From contig NC_070569.1 of NCBI RefSeq assembly GCF_026914185.1, positions 372,001 to 436,000 on the forward strand: a stretch of DNA of 64,000 nt, in the 5' to 3' direction. The notes under the pieces are model-generated. The model worked only from the letters and a program-made list of their open reading frames with translations, had not been told where the DNA came from and made no database searches. Shown here piece by piece: positions 9,955-19,849 of the stretch. The stretch is from Puccinia triticina. Lineage: Eukaryota > Basidiomycota > Pucciniomycetes > Pucciniales > Pucciniaceae. Position 1 is the first letter of the stretch; every line of letters begins with the position of its first letter. A program made the position numbers and the translations under genes.

Positions 9955-12163
9955 TAGTGTGAGGGAAAATTGAAGCCATTTCTATTATGCCCATTGGCTG
10001 TAATTGATCACTACAGCTGTGGAATTTAGCATGATTGATTGGCATGAGTTTGTTTTCCCATTCTGGTATTATAGAATCTAGCAATTTGTTGCTGATGATT
10101 GAACAAGAAGCTACACTATCAAGAAGACATGAGTGTTCTCTGGATTCAATGAGGACAGTAGTGAGATTAGCTTTTCCAGTAAGATGAGCTTTTCCTCTAT
10201 CAGGTTTACATTTCATGAGTCTGGCATCCTCTATATGAGAAAACTGACAGGATTTGTCCCAGGTCTGTGGTTGATGGGTTTCAGCTTGGATTTCAGCAAT
10301 GGAGAAGTCTTGACTTATCTCACATTCTACAGCATGAGGTCCAAAATCAAAATCAACCAATGGATCAAAGTTGCCACCATTTCCATTGTCCATGGCAAGG
10401 ATCATGTGGTTGGTTCTATGGTTCTCTTTTTCTTCATCTAGTTCAGATTCAGACTTTTGCTGCTCACCTTGATCTTCTCCATTATCACTCTTGGCATCAT
10501 CATCATCATCCATTCCTACATTGTTTATCCTGTTCTTCTTCTTAGGGCATTCCCTGGAGAAGTGGCCAGTTTGTTTGCAGAAATGACATATAAGTTTGTC
10601 CTTGTCAGGGGCAGAGACAGGATTTCTTTTTGAGGAGGACTCAGTTGGCTTATCAGCCTTCTCAGGAGTAGGATTATTTCTCCATTGGGATCTGTTTGGG
10701 GCATTATAACTGTTTTTCATAGGCTTGCTCCTTTTCATGACTCTGTCTATGACTTCCTCAGAAATTATAACCATGTCCTCAAAGCTCATTTCAGTAGCTT
10801 CTCTCTTGTATCTGCTTTTAACAGCATGTTCAAGATTTGGAAGGCATTGCTTCAGGATCTTTTCACAAATGAAATACTCACTCAGATCAGGTTGATAAGC
10901 TTTCAGTCTTTCTCTCTGAGTACCAAACCATTTATGAATTCTTTTTCCATCATAAGCAAAGTGATCACTTTCAAACTCCTGTTGCATTTTCCATTTCCAG
11001 TTCTCAGCACCACACTTATTTCTGATGGCATTCTTCCACCAAGCCCAAGATTTGTTCCCACACTTGTCTCTGATTCCAAGGTACCAGTTTCTAGCAGTGT
11101 CAGTCAAGATGATTTTCAGTCTACTGATTATCATATGGTCCAACATTAAATAGTCCCTGACAAGTATATCAGTGTTCTTGATCCATAGCTCATGATTGTA
11201 AGGCAATTCTCCTGAGAACTTCTCCCAGTCACTGTTTTTTGGTATCCCTTTCCACAGCTCTTTCCTCATATCAAATTCAATTGGTCCATGATCAATGTAA
11301 GGGAATTCATCATTGGAAAATGAACTGTTATGATTATTGGCTGGGTTAGAGAAGTTGGGTTTCTCTGATTGGTGAGAGTCTGGTTGAGGGGTATTGTCCA
11401 TGGCAGGAGGTGGTCTGTGAGAAGCAAAATGAGCAGGATCTCTCAAATTTTCCTGGTGATGTTGGCCTTGACTCTGGGCATTGAGTACTGGATTATTATA
11501 GTTGAGATGAGGAGGGAAGTCTCTGTCAGCAGGTCCAATCAATTTCTCTAACTTGGTGTTGGTGCTCTTTACTACAGAAGAAATGTCACAGAGTATTCTT
11601 TTGGTCTGCTCAAATCTATTGTGACCATTAGTTTGAAGGTCACACATTTGATTTTCTAAAGAGGAAAGTTTGTGATACATTTTATCTTCCATCTCATCCA
11701 GATTCTTACCAAGTGAGTATATGTTGGAATGGCATTGGGTTTCATTGACTAGAATGAGGTCTTGCACTCCTTCTAGTTTCTCCTGAACACCTTCTAGCTT
11801 TTCTTCAAGGAGTTTTTTCAATTGTTCAAAATCACTGGAATTCACATTAGGTCTCTCTTTGGCACAGTCTCTTATTTGATTCAGGAATTGGTCAAGCTAG
11901 TGGGGCATGAATTCCTCTCTAAAGATATCAATTATGGAAACATTGAGGACTTCTTTGAAGTTTTGGACACAAGACTCTAAGAGAGTTGCAGGGATTGTCT
12001 CCACAGTGCCAGAGAGTTCAGAAAGAAATTTAGAGAACAATGAATGTAATTTTGCTTCTAACAAAATAGGGCCATTGTTAGACAAATCATTATTAAGATT
12101 ACTAAGAAAATTTTCTCTGCTGGATTGACTAGAAAGATTATCAAGGTCTAAGCTTAAACCCAT
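9955..12163 (-). pseudogene. Gag and protease N-terminus of element A
   Basis: Starting at the ATG at 12163, the frame runs to 9955 with a single in-frame TAG at 11897-11899; both sides are in the same frame. N-terminal helices and a coiled coil (QLKKLLEEKLEGVQEKLEGVQ) are followed by a capsid-like region (WYLGIRDKCG ...). Next come the zinc knuckle CHFCKQTGHFSREC (CX2CX4HX4C), an acidic stretch and a protease-like LLDSVASCSIIS. The active-site DSG is DSV here, so protease is probably inactive. Gag packages RNA and forms the particle. The frame breaks at the MITE/solo LTR insertion after FPHT. Confidence 0.85.
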
Positions 12164-12177
12164 GGGAGAGGCTGAAC

Positions 12178-13131
12178 TTATTGGTGAAAACCTCTGCCTC
12201 TCCCTCTCCCTCTGCCGCGGCCTCTCCCGTTGGACCTGGTCAACCTCATCAAAAACTCCCCGACGTTGATAATCCTGTGGGTATTCGCCAGGGGCGGGTT
12301 CCAGTTCCTCCCGGATCCTCTTGAGCCGTGAAAATGGGACTGATGTTGGTAATCCCCGCGCTGACCTCCCCACTGATGATAATGGAATTGAGGTTGATGG
12401 TAAGGCGCGTTGGGGCGTTGGTAGGGATGATGGCGCGGCGCTTGGGTCCCATCTAGCTGTGTAGAAGCTGGTGGGAGTCTCGCCATTTGCTGCTGTTGCG
12501 GCGGGGGTGGCGGCGGCATTAGATGAGCCTGATGGTCGTATGGGGGCGGCATTGGCGCTTGGGGCGCGTAAGGGGGGGTAGGACCCTGGTAGCCGGTCTC
12601 TTGCGCTTGGTGTTGCGAACCTGGAGGCTCTGGTGTTGGCGTAGCTATTAAAGGTTGGTGGCCTTGGTGTGGGGCTAGAACTAGGCTCGTGTTGGTCTGC
12701 GCGGTTGTTATTGGCGGTGCTCTGGGCTCGGCGTCGAGAATCTGCTGGTATAACATCCTCTTTAGGACGTTGAGGTCCTCTCTGGGGATCCAGTCCTGGC
12801 TGAGACGGATAGATTCTTCTCTCCCCACAATATCTTCCATCATCTCTTGGGTCGTAGCGGCCTGAGAGAGGAGGCGCCTCTGAGCTCGAGTGTTCTGCGC
12901 CTCCTGAGCGTGGACAAATAGTTTGTATTGCTCGTTGAGGAGATTGACTAAGTACAAGATCTCTTGGTCTTCTAGAGTAAGCTCCATCGGTCCAGAGGAG
13001 TCTTGCGGTACCTGGTTCTGAGCTTGGGGAACCAGGGATAGATCTGGCGGCGCTCCCGGTCGTAAAACCTCTGGGTTGGTAGGCTGGGGGGAGGGATGAG
13101 TTCTGGCTGGAATCATCTGCTCCCTCTCCAT
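12178..13131 (-). CDS. P/Q-rich ORF with RG-rich tail, directly upstream of A gag
   Basis: 317 codons from the ATG at 13131 to the TAA at 12178, with the A gag ATG 15 nt further on. An N-terminal helical region (LTLEDQEILYLVNLLNEQYK, VLKRMLYQQILDAE) is followed by a long Pro/Gln/His-rich low-complexity region. The end is GRGRGRGRGRG, an RNA-binding-type box. Base composition is clearly more GC-rich than gag. I do not recognise a family. It may be an extra 5' ORF of element A, the gag of another element, or a captured cellular piece. A second frame over the same DNA (to 13210) is also open, but its product is less protein-like until it joins the gag frame at about 12170. Confidence 0.5.
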   Translation of the reverse strand: MEREQMIPARTHPSPQPTNPEVLRPGAPPDLSLVPQAQNQVPQDSSGPMELTLEDQEILYLVNLLNEQYKLFVHAQEAQNTRAQRRLLSQAATTQEMMEDIVGREESIRLSQDWIPREDLNVLKRMLYQQILDAEPRAPPITTAQTNTSLVLAPHQGHQPLIATPTPEPPGSQHQAQETGYQGPTPPYAPQAPMPPPYDHQAHLMPPPPPPQQQQMARLPPASTQLDGTQAPRHHPYQRPNAPYHQPQFHYHQWGGQRGDYQHQSHFHGSRGSGRNWNPPLANTHRIINVGEFLMRLTRSNGRGRGRGRGRGRGFHQ

Positions 13132-13140
13132 GGGTCGCGG

Positions 13141-14099
13141 TGTGGTAGACGGAAAAGTGAAAAATCAAAAGTTTTTTCTCATACATATATTTACTCACAA
13201 TACGCCTCAAGATACCATCAAACAGACCTCAGAAATGGATTCTACGGCCAATTTTACCCCCAGTCACCACTGGAAGCATCACCTGAACCCCGCTGGATTG
13301 GAACGTACAATTCTTTGGACACTGGACACCCATCACACGTTCAACATACCCAGTCACCAGCCCGTCACAAGCCTCAAGTCAAAGATCACACCATTATGCT
13401 TATACACATCACAGGATACAAAAATACATCTCCCCATCAGACTAAAGTCATTACATATTATCAAGTACTCTTCTATTTCCATATTATGATGTCATCACAC
13501 ACTGACTCTGCAGCCTCAGACTTCATTTATGCACCCCCTGCATTCACCTGTCAACTCATGCAGTCTACTGTCACTTTACGCAGCCTTCATGCGGCCCTAC
13601 TGCATTCTTATGACATCATTTATGTACCCCTGACACATCATGACATCATTTATGTACCCCTGACACATTATGACATCATTTGTATCTACTCTCACCAGCT
13701 AAAATCCCTCACCCCATTGTCTAGATTATTTGAAACCCTAACCCACAAGCCCTCTGGGGCTCCACTTTTGTCTATATAAGGAGCTCTCTCCTTCCCAGTT
13801 GTCAGCTCCTCAGTTCATCACTCACCAATTACAGTCACCCCAACATTTACATTTACCACCTTACATATACTTAACAACCTACATACATAACAACCCTTAC
13901 ATTAAAAATAAACAGCAATTTATTCAGTGTCATCAACAAGCTCATCTTGAACCAACCAACCCTATCACTTCATTAAAAATTTGCCAAGCTTACCTTGGTG
14001 GGTCTTGTTACCTGATAGTATAGAAGGGCAGAGTTTGCACCTCCATCATCCCCTTCTCCATTCAGCAAAAGGTTCTCAGGAACACTTTTGAGTCTCAAA
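13141..14099 (+). repeat. 5' LTR of gypsy element B1
   Basis: TGTGGTAGACGG ... GAGTCTCAAA, 959 bp. It is homologous along its whole length to the two 925-bp LTRs of element B2 (44217 and 57202), which end GAGTCTTACA, so the terminal CA has mutated here. A TATA box (tatataag at 13773) is the likely promoter core. A 30-bp unit around 'gacatcatttatgtacccctgacaca' (13609-13680) is present in one more copy than in B2. The sequence after 14099 matches that after the B2 5' LTR, confirming it is a 5' LTR. Confidence 0.85.
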
Positions 14100-14694
14100 A
14101 GGGAGTCCCCAACGTGATAGGATAATCTTGTTTGATCGACAACGTATAACCAATTTCAATCAAAAATACCAAAACCTTGTCAACGGATCTCGACTTTGTG
14201 CGGTGAAAGGAATCAAAAACTCATCATCAATTCTAGAATTCTCACCGGCATATTTAGTTCCTCTGTTGGACAACTAGTTGAATTTTTAAGAACCATCCAA
14301 AGGACGGATTACAAAACTCTGAAAAAGAGCAAAAACCTTACTACCACTCTGAGCCGAGGATCTTGAAGTAACAAGCATAACTTATTTTTGAGAAAACAGG
14401 AACAAGACCTTAAGCATCTGGATAGGTTATGAGACTTGTGGGAAAGAACTTTGGAACTTACTTAAGGAACAGCCTGATTTATTTTCGAGAAGACGGGAAA
14501 GAGACCCTAAGTAGCTGGATAAATCAGTGGACTTTTCTACAGTAATTCCCAGATTGATAAGTAATTTTTTTTAGAAAGAACCCCCCCAATTTGCCCTGGT
14601 AAAGAAACCAGAGACCAGATATTATTGTTTCTTTTTCAGAGCATAGTAACAGTTACCCAGGATAAACATATTACAAAAATAGGAATCAACAAAA
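14100..14694 (+). other. Leader of B1 (primer-binding region to gag)
   Basis: About 595 bp of untranslated leader beginning agggagtccccaacgtgat, identical at its start to the B2 leader at 45142. The usual TGG start of a primer-binding site is absent in both. Part of the leader is repeated ('aagaccctaag / ctggata' units around 14400-14520). A run of C at 14580 and the block before gag are shared with B2 (47700-47815). Confidence 0.65.
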
Positions 14695-15958
14695 ATGAAC
14701 AAGAATTTACCGTTTAGCACACCAGATTTGGAAGATGGATTTGCTCCCTCCACCCCGTTTAGGAACAGACCATTGGCAGGACCCTCAGGATCATTTTGGA
14801 CTTTGGAATCGCAGAACCCTCTGCCGCCTCCACGAAAAGAAAAAGGGAAAGAACCAGAAAATAAATTCAGAGATCAAGCTGAAGAAGGGCTGTGCGACTC
14901 CGATGAAACTCCACAACACCAGAATATCCCTCCCAGACAAACAACACCACAACAACAGACGTCAGGGTATGGAATTCATAACACTGAAAATGTCAGAGAA
15001 CCAATGTATCAGCCTCAATTTCAACAAAGACAACAGCAGCCTCAATCTCAACAAGAACCTATGAGGCCACAACCACGTGTCCCGACTCCACCATTCCAGC
15101 CGGCACACCCTTCCAAACCAATCATCATAAAAGATCCAGGGCTCTATTACGAAGGAAGTCAGTTTATGAAATTTCTGACCCGGTTCGAAAGAACAGCATA
15201 CGCACACAGAGCCTCAGATCACGACAAAGTGGTCCAGATCTTACGATTCATACGGACAGAGTAGTTATAATGCCAACTCAAAGAAATGGATGGATACGAC
15301 AATTACGACTGGGCAAAACTTCGAGCAGAAATGGTCACAGCTTGGGGAGATCTAGATAACACTGTCATGTATACCGTGGACGACCTAATCAAAGTGGCAA
15401 AAATTCAAGCAGAGGAAGGAATTTCAAGCCACCGGGAATAAAAATCATACCTAGCAAAGTTCACCCCAATCCTCAAATATCTAGTAAAAACAAACACATT
15501 GGTAAAGAAAGCGATGCCGGAATTCTATTCTTAAGCGCATTCTCAGCCAAAGGCCAACAAAGCATCAAACGCACCCTAGTCAACAGAAATCAACTTCCAA
15601 GAGCTAAGGATGGAAGCAACAAGGCTCCTAAATGGGAAGACTTAACGGCAGCTGCACAAACTGAAGTTTGGGTTGGTGAAGGCTACAACAGTTTCTCACA
15701 TTTCTCTGAATCAAACCGACTGATGCAGAAAGATTTGGACGCCAAGAAAGGAGACAACAAACGACAGGAACAAATGCTGAAAGACACCCCAAATGATGCA
15801 GCTGTGGAACAAAAATTCAATGAAATGCATCAAGAAATTGCAGCTCTAAAACAACAGCTGTGGAATGGTCCACCTACGAATTATAATTTGCGAGGTCCTT
15901 CCAATAAACAGGAATTTTCTCGTGGGACTCCTCGACCTTCAACCCCGCTGTACAAAAG
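14695..15958 (+). pseudogene. B1 gag, first part (decayed, cut by the CACTA element)
   Basis: The start MNKNLPFSTPDLEDGFAPST matches B2 gag (MSLPFSLPDMESGFAPST) at an equivalent distance from the LTR. The product would be the structural Gag. The copy is dead: two stops near 15262-15276, another at about 15439, and a frameshift near 15490. After these the frame resumes with the coiled-coil region and the linker ending RPSTPLYK. At 15959 the CACTA terminus begins. The zinc-knuckle half lies at 62807-63071. Confidence 0.9.
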
Positions 15959-16486
15959 CACTACAAACATGGATAAATTTGGGAAAGCATATATTGATCA
16001 ATATGGCATATATTGATCAAATTATATTGATCATTTTTTTTTTGTTTTGAAATTTCTCTTTGATTTGTTTCCTTCCTGCAACATCAAAACCCTTCTATCA
16101 TCTCTCTTTCTCTTGATTTCCTCCTTTCTTAGTTTTCAACCATATAAGTAAAAGCTTCATTTGGTTGCCAGATCAAAGAGTCATTTTTACATACTCATAT
16201 GAATTATTCCTGAGAAAAAATAGTCTGTTAAGTCAGGCAGGGAGGGGAAGGGGGGAGGAAGAATGGGGAGGCATGAATTATTGTCACTTGAACCTTGCAG
16301 AAGTGATGAAATCTACTTTCCAAAAAAAAAAAAAAAAAAAAAACAATCAGTCTCAATGTATCATGCTACATCAATTTTGTTCAAATTTAATGGTTTGTAT
16401 ATGTGACTCATCATATCCAATATCCTAAATTTCTACTAGGCCTGAGATTGATTTAACTTTTGTACCAGATTTGAGTAAGGTGTCTT
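15959..16486 (+). repeat. Left terminal inverted arm of the giant CACTA element
   Basis: About 525 bp, matched inverted by three right-side segments: 62803 to 62568, 58387 to 58131 and 44216 to 44190, which are separated by Helitron 58388-62567 and element B2. It holds the CACTA terminus, three copies of the TATTGATCAA motif, A/T runs and a purine-rich block at 16240. Homology stops at 'aaggtgtctt', where the satellite begins. Confidence 0.85.
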
Positions 16487-19400
16487 ATATCATGGAAGAA
16501 CTCCCATGCTGTGCTGAGATATAGTGGGAGAAACACCAGGTAACTACCAAATCAGTGATATTTGGCAACTGATCACATTGTGGTTGCTACAATTGGGGGT
16601 TTTGAGGTCATTCAAGGTACACCATGATCCGTTGAGGCCATTCGATCATCTTTGTACCAATATCATTGAAGAACTCCCATGCTGCGCTGAGATATAGTGG
16701 CAGAAACACCAAGAAACTGCCAAATAAGTGATATTTGGCAACCAATCACATTGTAGCTGCTACATTTGGGGGTTTTGTGGTCATTAAAGGTACAAAGTGA
16801 ATCTTTAAGGGCATGTGAACAGTTTGGTACCAATATCATGGAAGAACTCCCAGGCTGCGCTGAGATATAGTGGGAGAAACACCAGGAAACTACCAAATTA
16901 GTGATATTTGGCAATGGATCACATTGTAGCTGCTACATTTGGGGGTTTTGTGGTCATTCAAGATACAAATTGAGACTTTGAGGGCATGTGAACATTTTGG
17001 TACCAATATCATGGAAGAACTCCCATGCTGCGCTGAGATATAGTGGCAGAAACACCAAGAAACTACCAAATTAGTGATATTTGGCAACTGATCACATTGT
17101 GGCTGCTACATTTGGGGTTTTTGTGGTCATTCAAGGTACACCATGAATCTTTGAGGGCATGTGAACATTTTGGTACCAATATCATGGAAGAACTCCCACG
17201 CGGCGCTGAGATATAGTGGCAGAAACACCAAGAAACTACCAAATTAGTGACATTTGGCAACTGATCACATTGTGGCTGCTACATTTGGGGTTTTTGTGGT
17301 CATTCAAGGTACACAATGAAATTTTGAGGGCATGTGAAAATTTTGGTACCAATATCATGGAAGAACTCCCACACTGCAATGAGATTTAGTGGGAGAAACA
17401 CCAAGAAACTACCCAATTAGTGATGTTTGGCAACTGATCACATTGTGGCTGCTAAATTTGGGGGTTTTGTGGTCATTCAAGGTACACAATGAATTGTTGA
17501 GGGCATTCATATATTTTGGTACCAATATCATGGAAGAACTCCCATGCTGCGCTGAGATATAGTGGCAGAAACACCAAGAAACTACCAAATTAGTGATATT
17601 TGGCAACTGATCACATTGTGGCTGCTACATTTGGAGGTTTTGAGGTCATTCAAGGTACACCATGATCCCTTGAGGCCATTTGATCATTTTTTTACCAATA
17701 TCATGGAAGAACTCCCATGCTGCGCTGAGATATAGTGGCAGAAACACCAAGGAACCACCAAATTTTTGATATTTGGCAACTGATCACATTGTGGCTGCTA
17801 CATTTGGAGGTTTTGAGGTCATTCAAGGTACACCATGATCCTTTGAGGCCATTCGATCATTTTTGTACCAAGATCATGGAAGAACTCCCACGCTGCACTG
17901 AGATGTAGTGGGAGAAACACCAAGAAACTACCAAATTAGTGACATTTGGCAACTGATCACATTGTGGCTGCTACATTTGGGGTTTTTGTGGTCATTCAAG
18001 GTACACAATGAAATTTTGAGGGCATGTGAAAATTTTGGTACCAATATCATGGAAGAACTCCCACACTGCAATGAGATTTAGTGGGAGAAACACCAAGAAA
18101 CTACCCAATTAGTGATGTTTGGCAACTGATCACATTGTGGCTGCTAAATTTGGGGGTTTTGTGGTCATTCAAGGTACACAATGAATTGTTGAGGGCATTC
18201 ATATATTTTGGTACCAATATCATGGAAGAACTCCCATGCTGCGCTGAGATATAGTGGCAGAAACACCAAGAAACTACCAAATTAGTGATATTTGGCAACT
18301 GATCACATTGTGGCTGCTACATTTGGGGTTTTTGTGGTCATTCAAGGTACACAATGAATTTTTGAGGGCATGTGAACTTTTTTGGTACCAATATCATGGA
18401 AGAACTCCAACGCTGCGCTAAGATATAGTGGGAGAAACACCAGGAAACTACCAAATTAGTGATATTTGGCAACTGATCAAATTGTGGCTGCTACATTTGG
18501 GGGTTTTGTGGTCATTCAAGGGACACCATGAATCTTTGAGGGCATGTGAACATTTTGGTACCAATATCATGGAAGAACTCCCACGCTGCGCTGAGATATA
18601 GTGGCAGAAACACCAAGAAACCACCAAATTAATGACATTTGGCAACTGATCACATTGTGGCTGCTACATTTGGGGGTTTTGTGGTCATTCAAGGTACAAA
18701 ATGAATCTTTGAGGGCATTAGAACATTTTGGTACCAATATCATGGAAGAACTCCCACGACGCGCTGAGATATAGTGGCAGAAACACCAAGAAACTACCAA
18801 ATTAGTGATATTTGGCAACTGATCACATTGTGGCTGCTACATTTGGGGGTTTTGTGGTCACTCAAGGTACACAATGAATCTTTGAGGGCATGTGAAAATT
18901 TTGGTACCAATGTCATGGAAGAACTCCCACGCCGCAATGAGATTTAGTGGGAGAAACACCAAGAAACTACCCAATTAGTGATGTTTGGCAACTGATCACA
19001 TTGTGGCTGCTACATTTGGAGGTTTTGAGGTCATTCAAGGTACACCATGATCCCTTGAGGCCATTTGATCATTTTTTTTACCAATATCATGGAAGAACTC
19101 CCATGCAGCGCTGAGATATAGTGGCAGAAACACCAAGGAACTACCAAATTTGTGATATTTGGCAACTGATCACATTGTGGCTGCTACATTTGGAGGTTTT
19201 GAGGTCATTCAAGGTACACCATGATCCCTTGAGGCCATTCAATCATTTTTGTACCAAGATCATGGAAGAACTCCCACGCTGCGCTGAGATATAGTGGCAG
19301 GAACACCAAAAAACTACCCAATTAGTGACATTTGGCAACTGATCACATTGTGGCTGCTACATTTGGGGGTTTTGTGATCATTCAAGGTTCACAATGAATT

Positions 19401-19849
19401 GTTGAGGGAATTTGAACATTTTGGTAACAATATCATGGAAGAACTCCCACGCTGCGCTGAGATGTAGTGGGAGAAACACCAAGAAACTACCAAATTAGTC
19501 ATATTTGGCAACTGATCACATTGTGGCTGCTACATTTGGGGGTTTTGTGGTCATTCAAGGTACACCATGAATTTTTGAGGGCATGTGAACATTTTGGTAC
19601 CAATATCATGGAAGAACCCCCACGCTGCGCTGAGATATAGTGGCAGAAACACCCAGAAACTACCAAATTAGTGACATTTGGCAACTGATCACATTGTGGC
19701 TGCTAAATTTGGGGGTTTTGTGGTCATTCAAGGTACACAATGAATTGTTGAGGGCATTCATATATTTTGGTACCAATATCATGGAAGAACTCCCACGTTG
19801 CGCTGAGATATAGCGGGAGAAACACCAGGAAACTACCAAATTAGTGATA
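16487..19849 (+). repeat. 173-bp satellite, family A, forward array
   Basis: About 19 tandem monomers of 173 bp. Landmarks are 'atatcatggaagaactccca', 'gagatatagtgg', 'tttggcaactgatcacatt' and 'gtggtcattcaaggtac'. Spacing between equivalent positions (16890, 17063, 17409, 18101) is 173 or a multiple. Repeated 65-codon minus-strand frames are by-products of the repeat. A block around 17409-17606 recurs identically at 18101-18298, 692 bp (four monomers) away, indicating a higher-order duplication. The array is interrupted by a Helitron at 19850. Confidence 0.95.

Larger units (their letters stand above)
3121..12163 (-). mobile_element. Ty3/gypsy chromovirus 'A', 5'-truncated and multiply interrupted
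   Basis: Transcribed leftward. The order on the minus strand is gag with CCHC knuckle, protease, reverse transcriptase (RT), RNase H (RH), integrase (IN), chromodomain, polypurine tract and 3' LTR, which is the Ty3/gypsy order with a chromoviral C-terminus. The 5' LTR is not in the window. The gene LTR of element B1 begins at 13141 and may have displaced it. Insertions with TSDs split the coding region: solo LTR 4682-5623, solo LTR 8105-8774, solo LTR 9337-9733 and MITE 9739-9954. Between insertions the reading frame is nearly free of stops; the one in gag is at 11897-11899. This suggests the insertions came fast relative to point mutation. Confidence 0.85.

Noticed and set aside
11897..13210. 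437-codon minus frame treated as one protein
   Set aside because: Only its last 80-90 codons are gag-like. The upstream part overlaps the more protein-like 317-codon frame and reads as a shadow of it.
13141..13779. Frames within the B LTRs (for example 13096-13779, 44391-44825, 57376-57810)
   Set aside because: They lie entirely inside LTRs, are copied in both B2 LTRs, and have no coding features.
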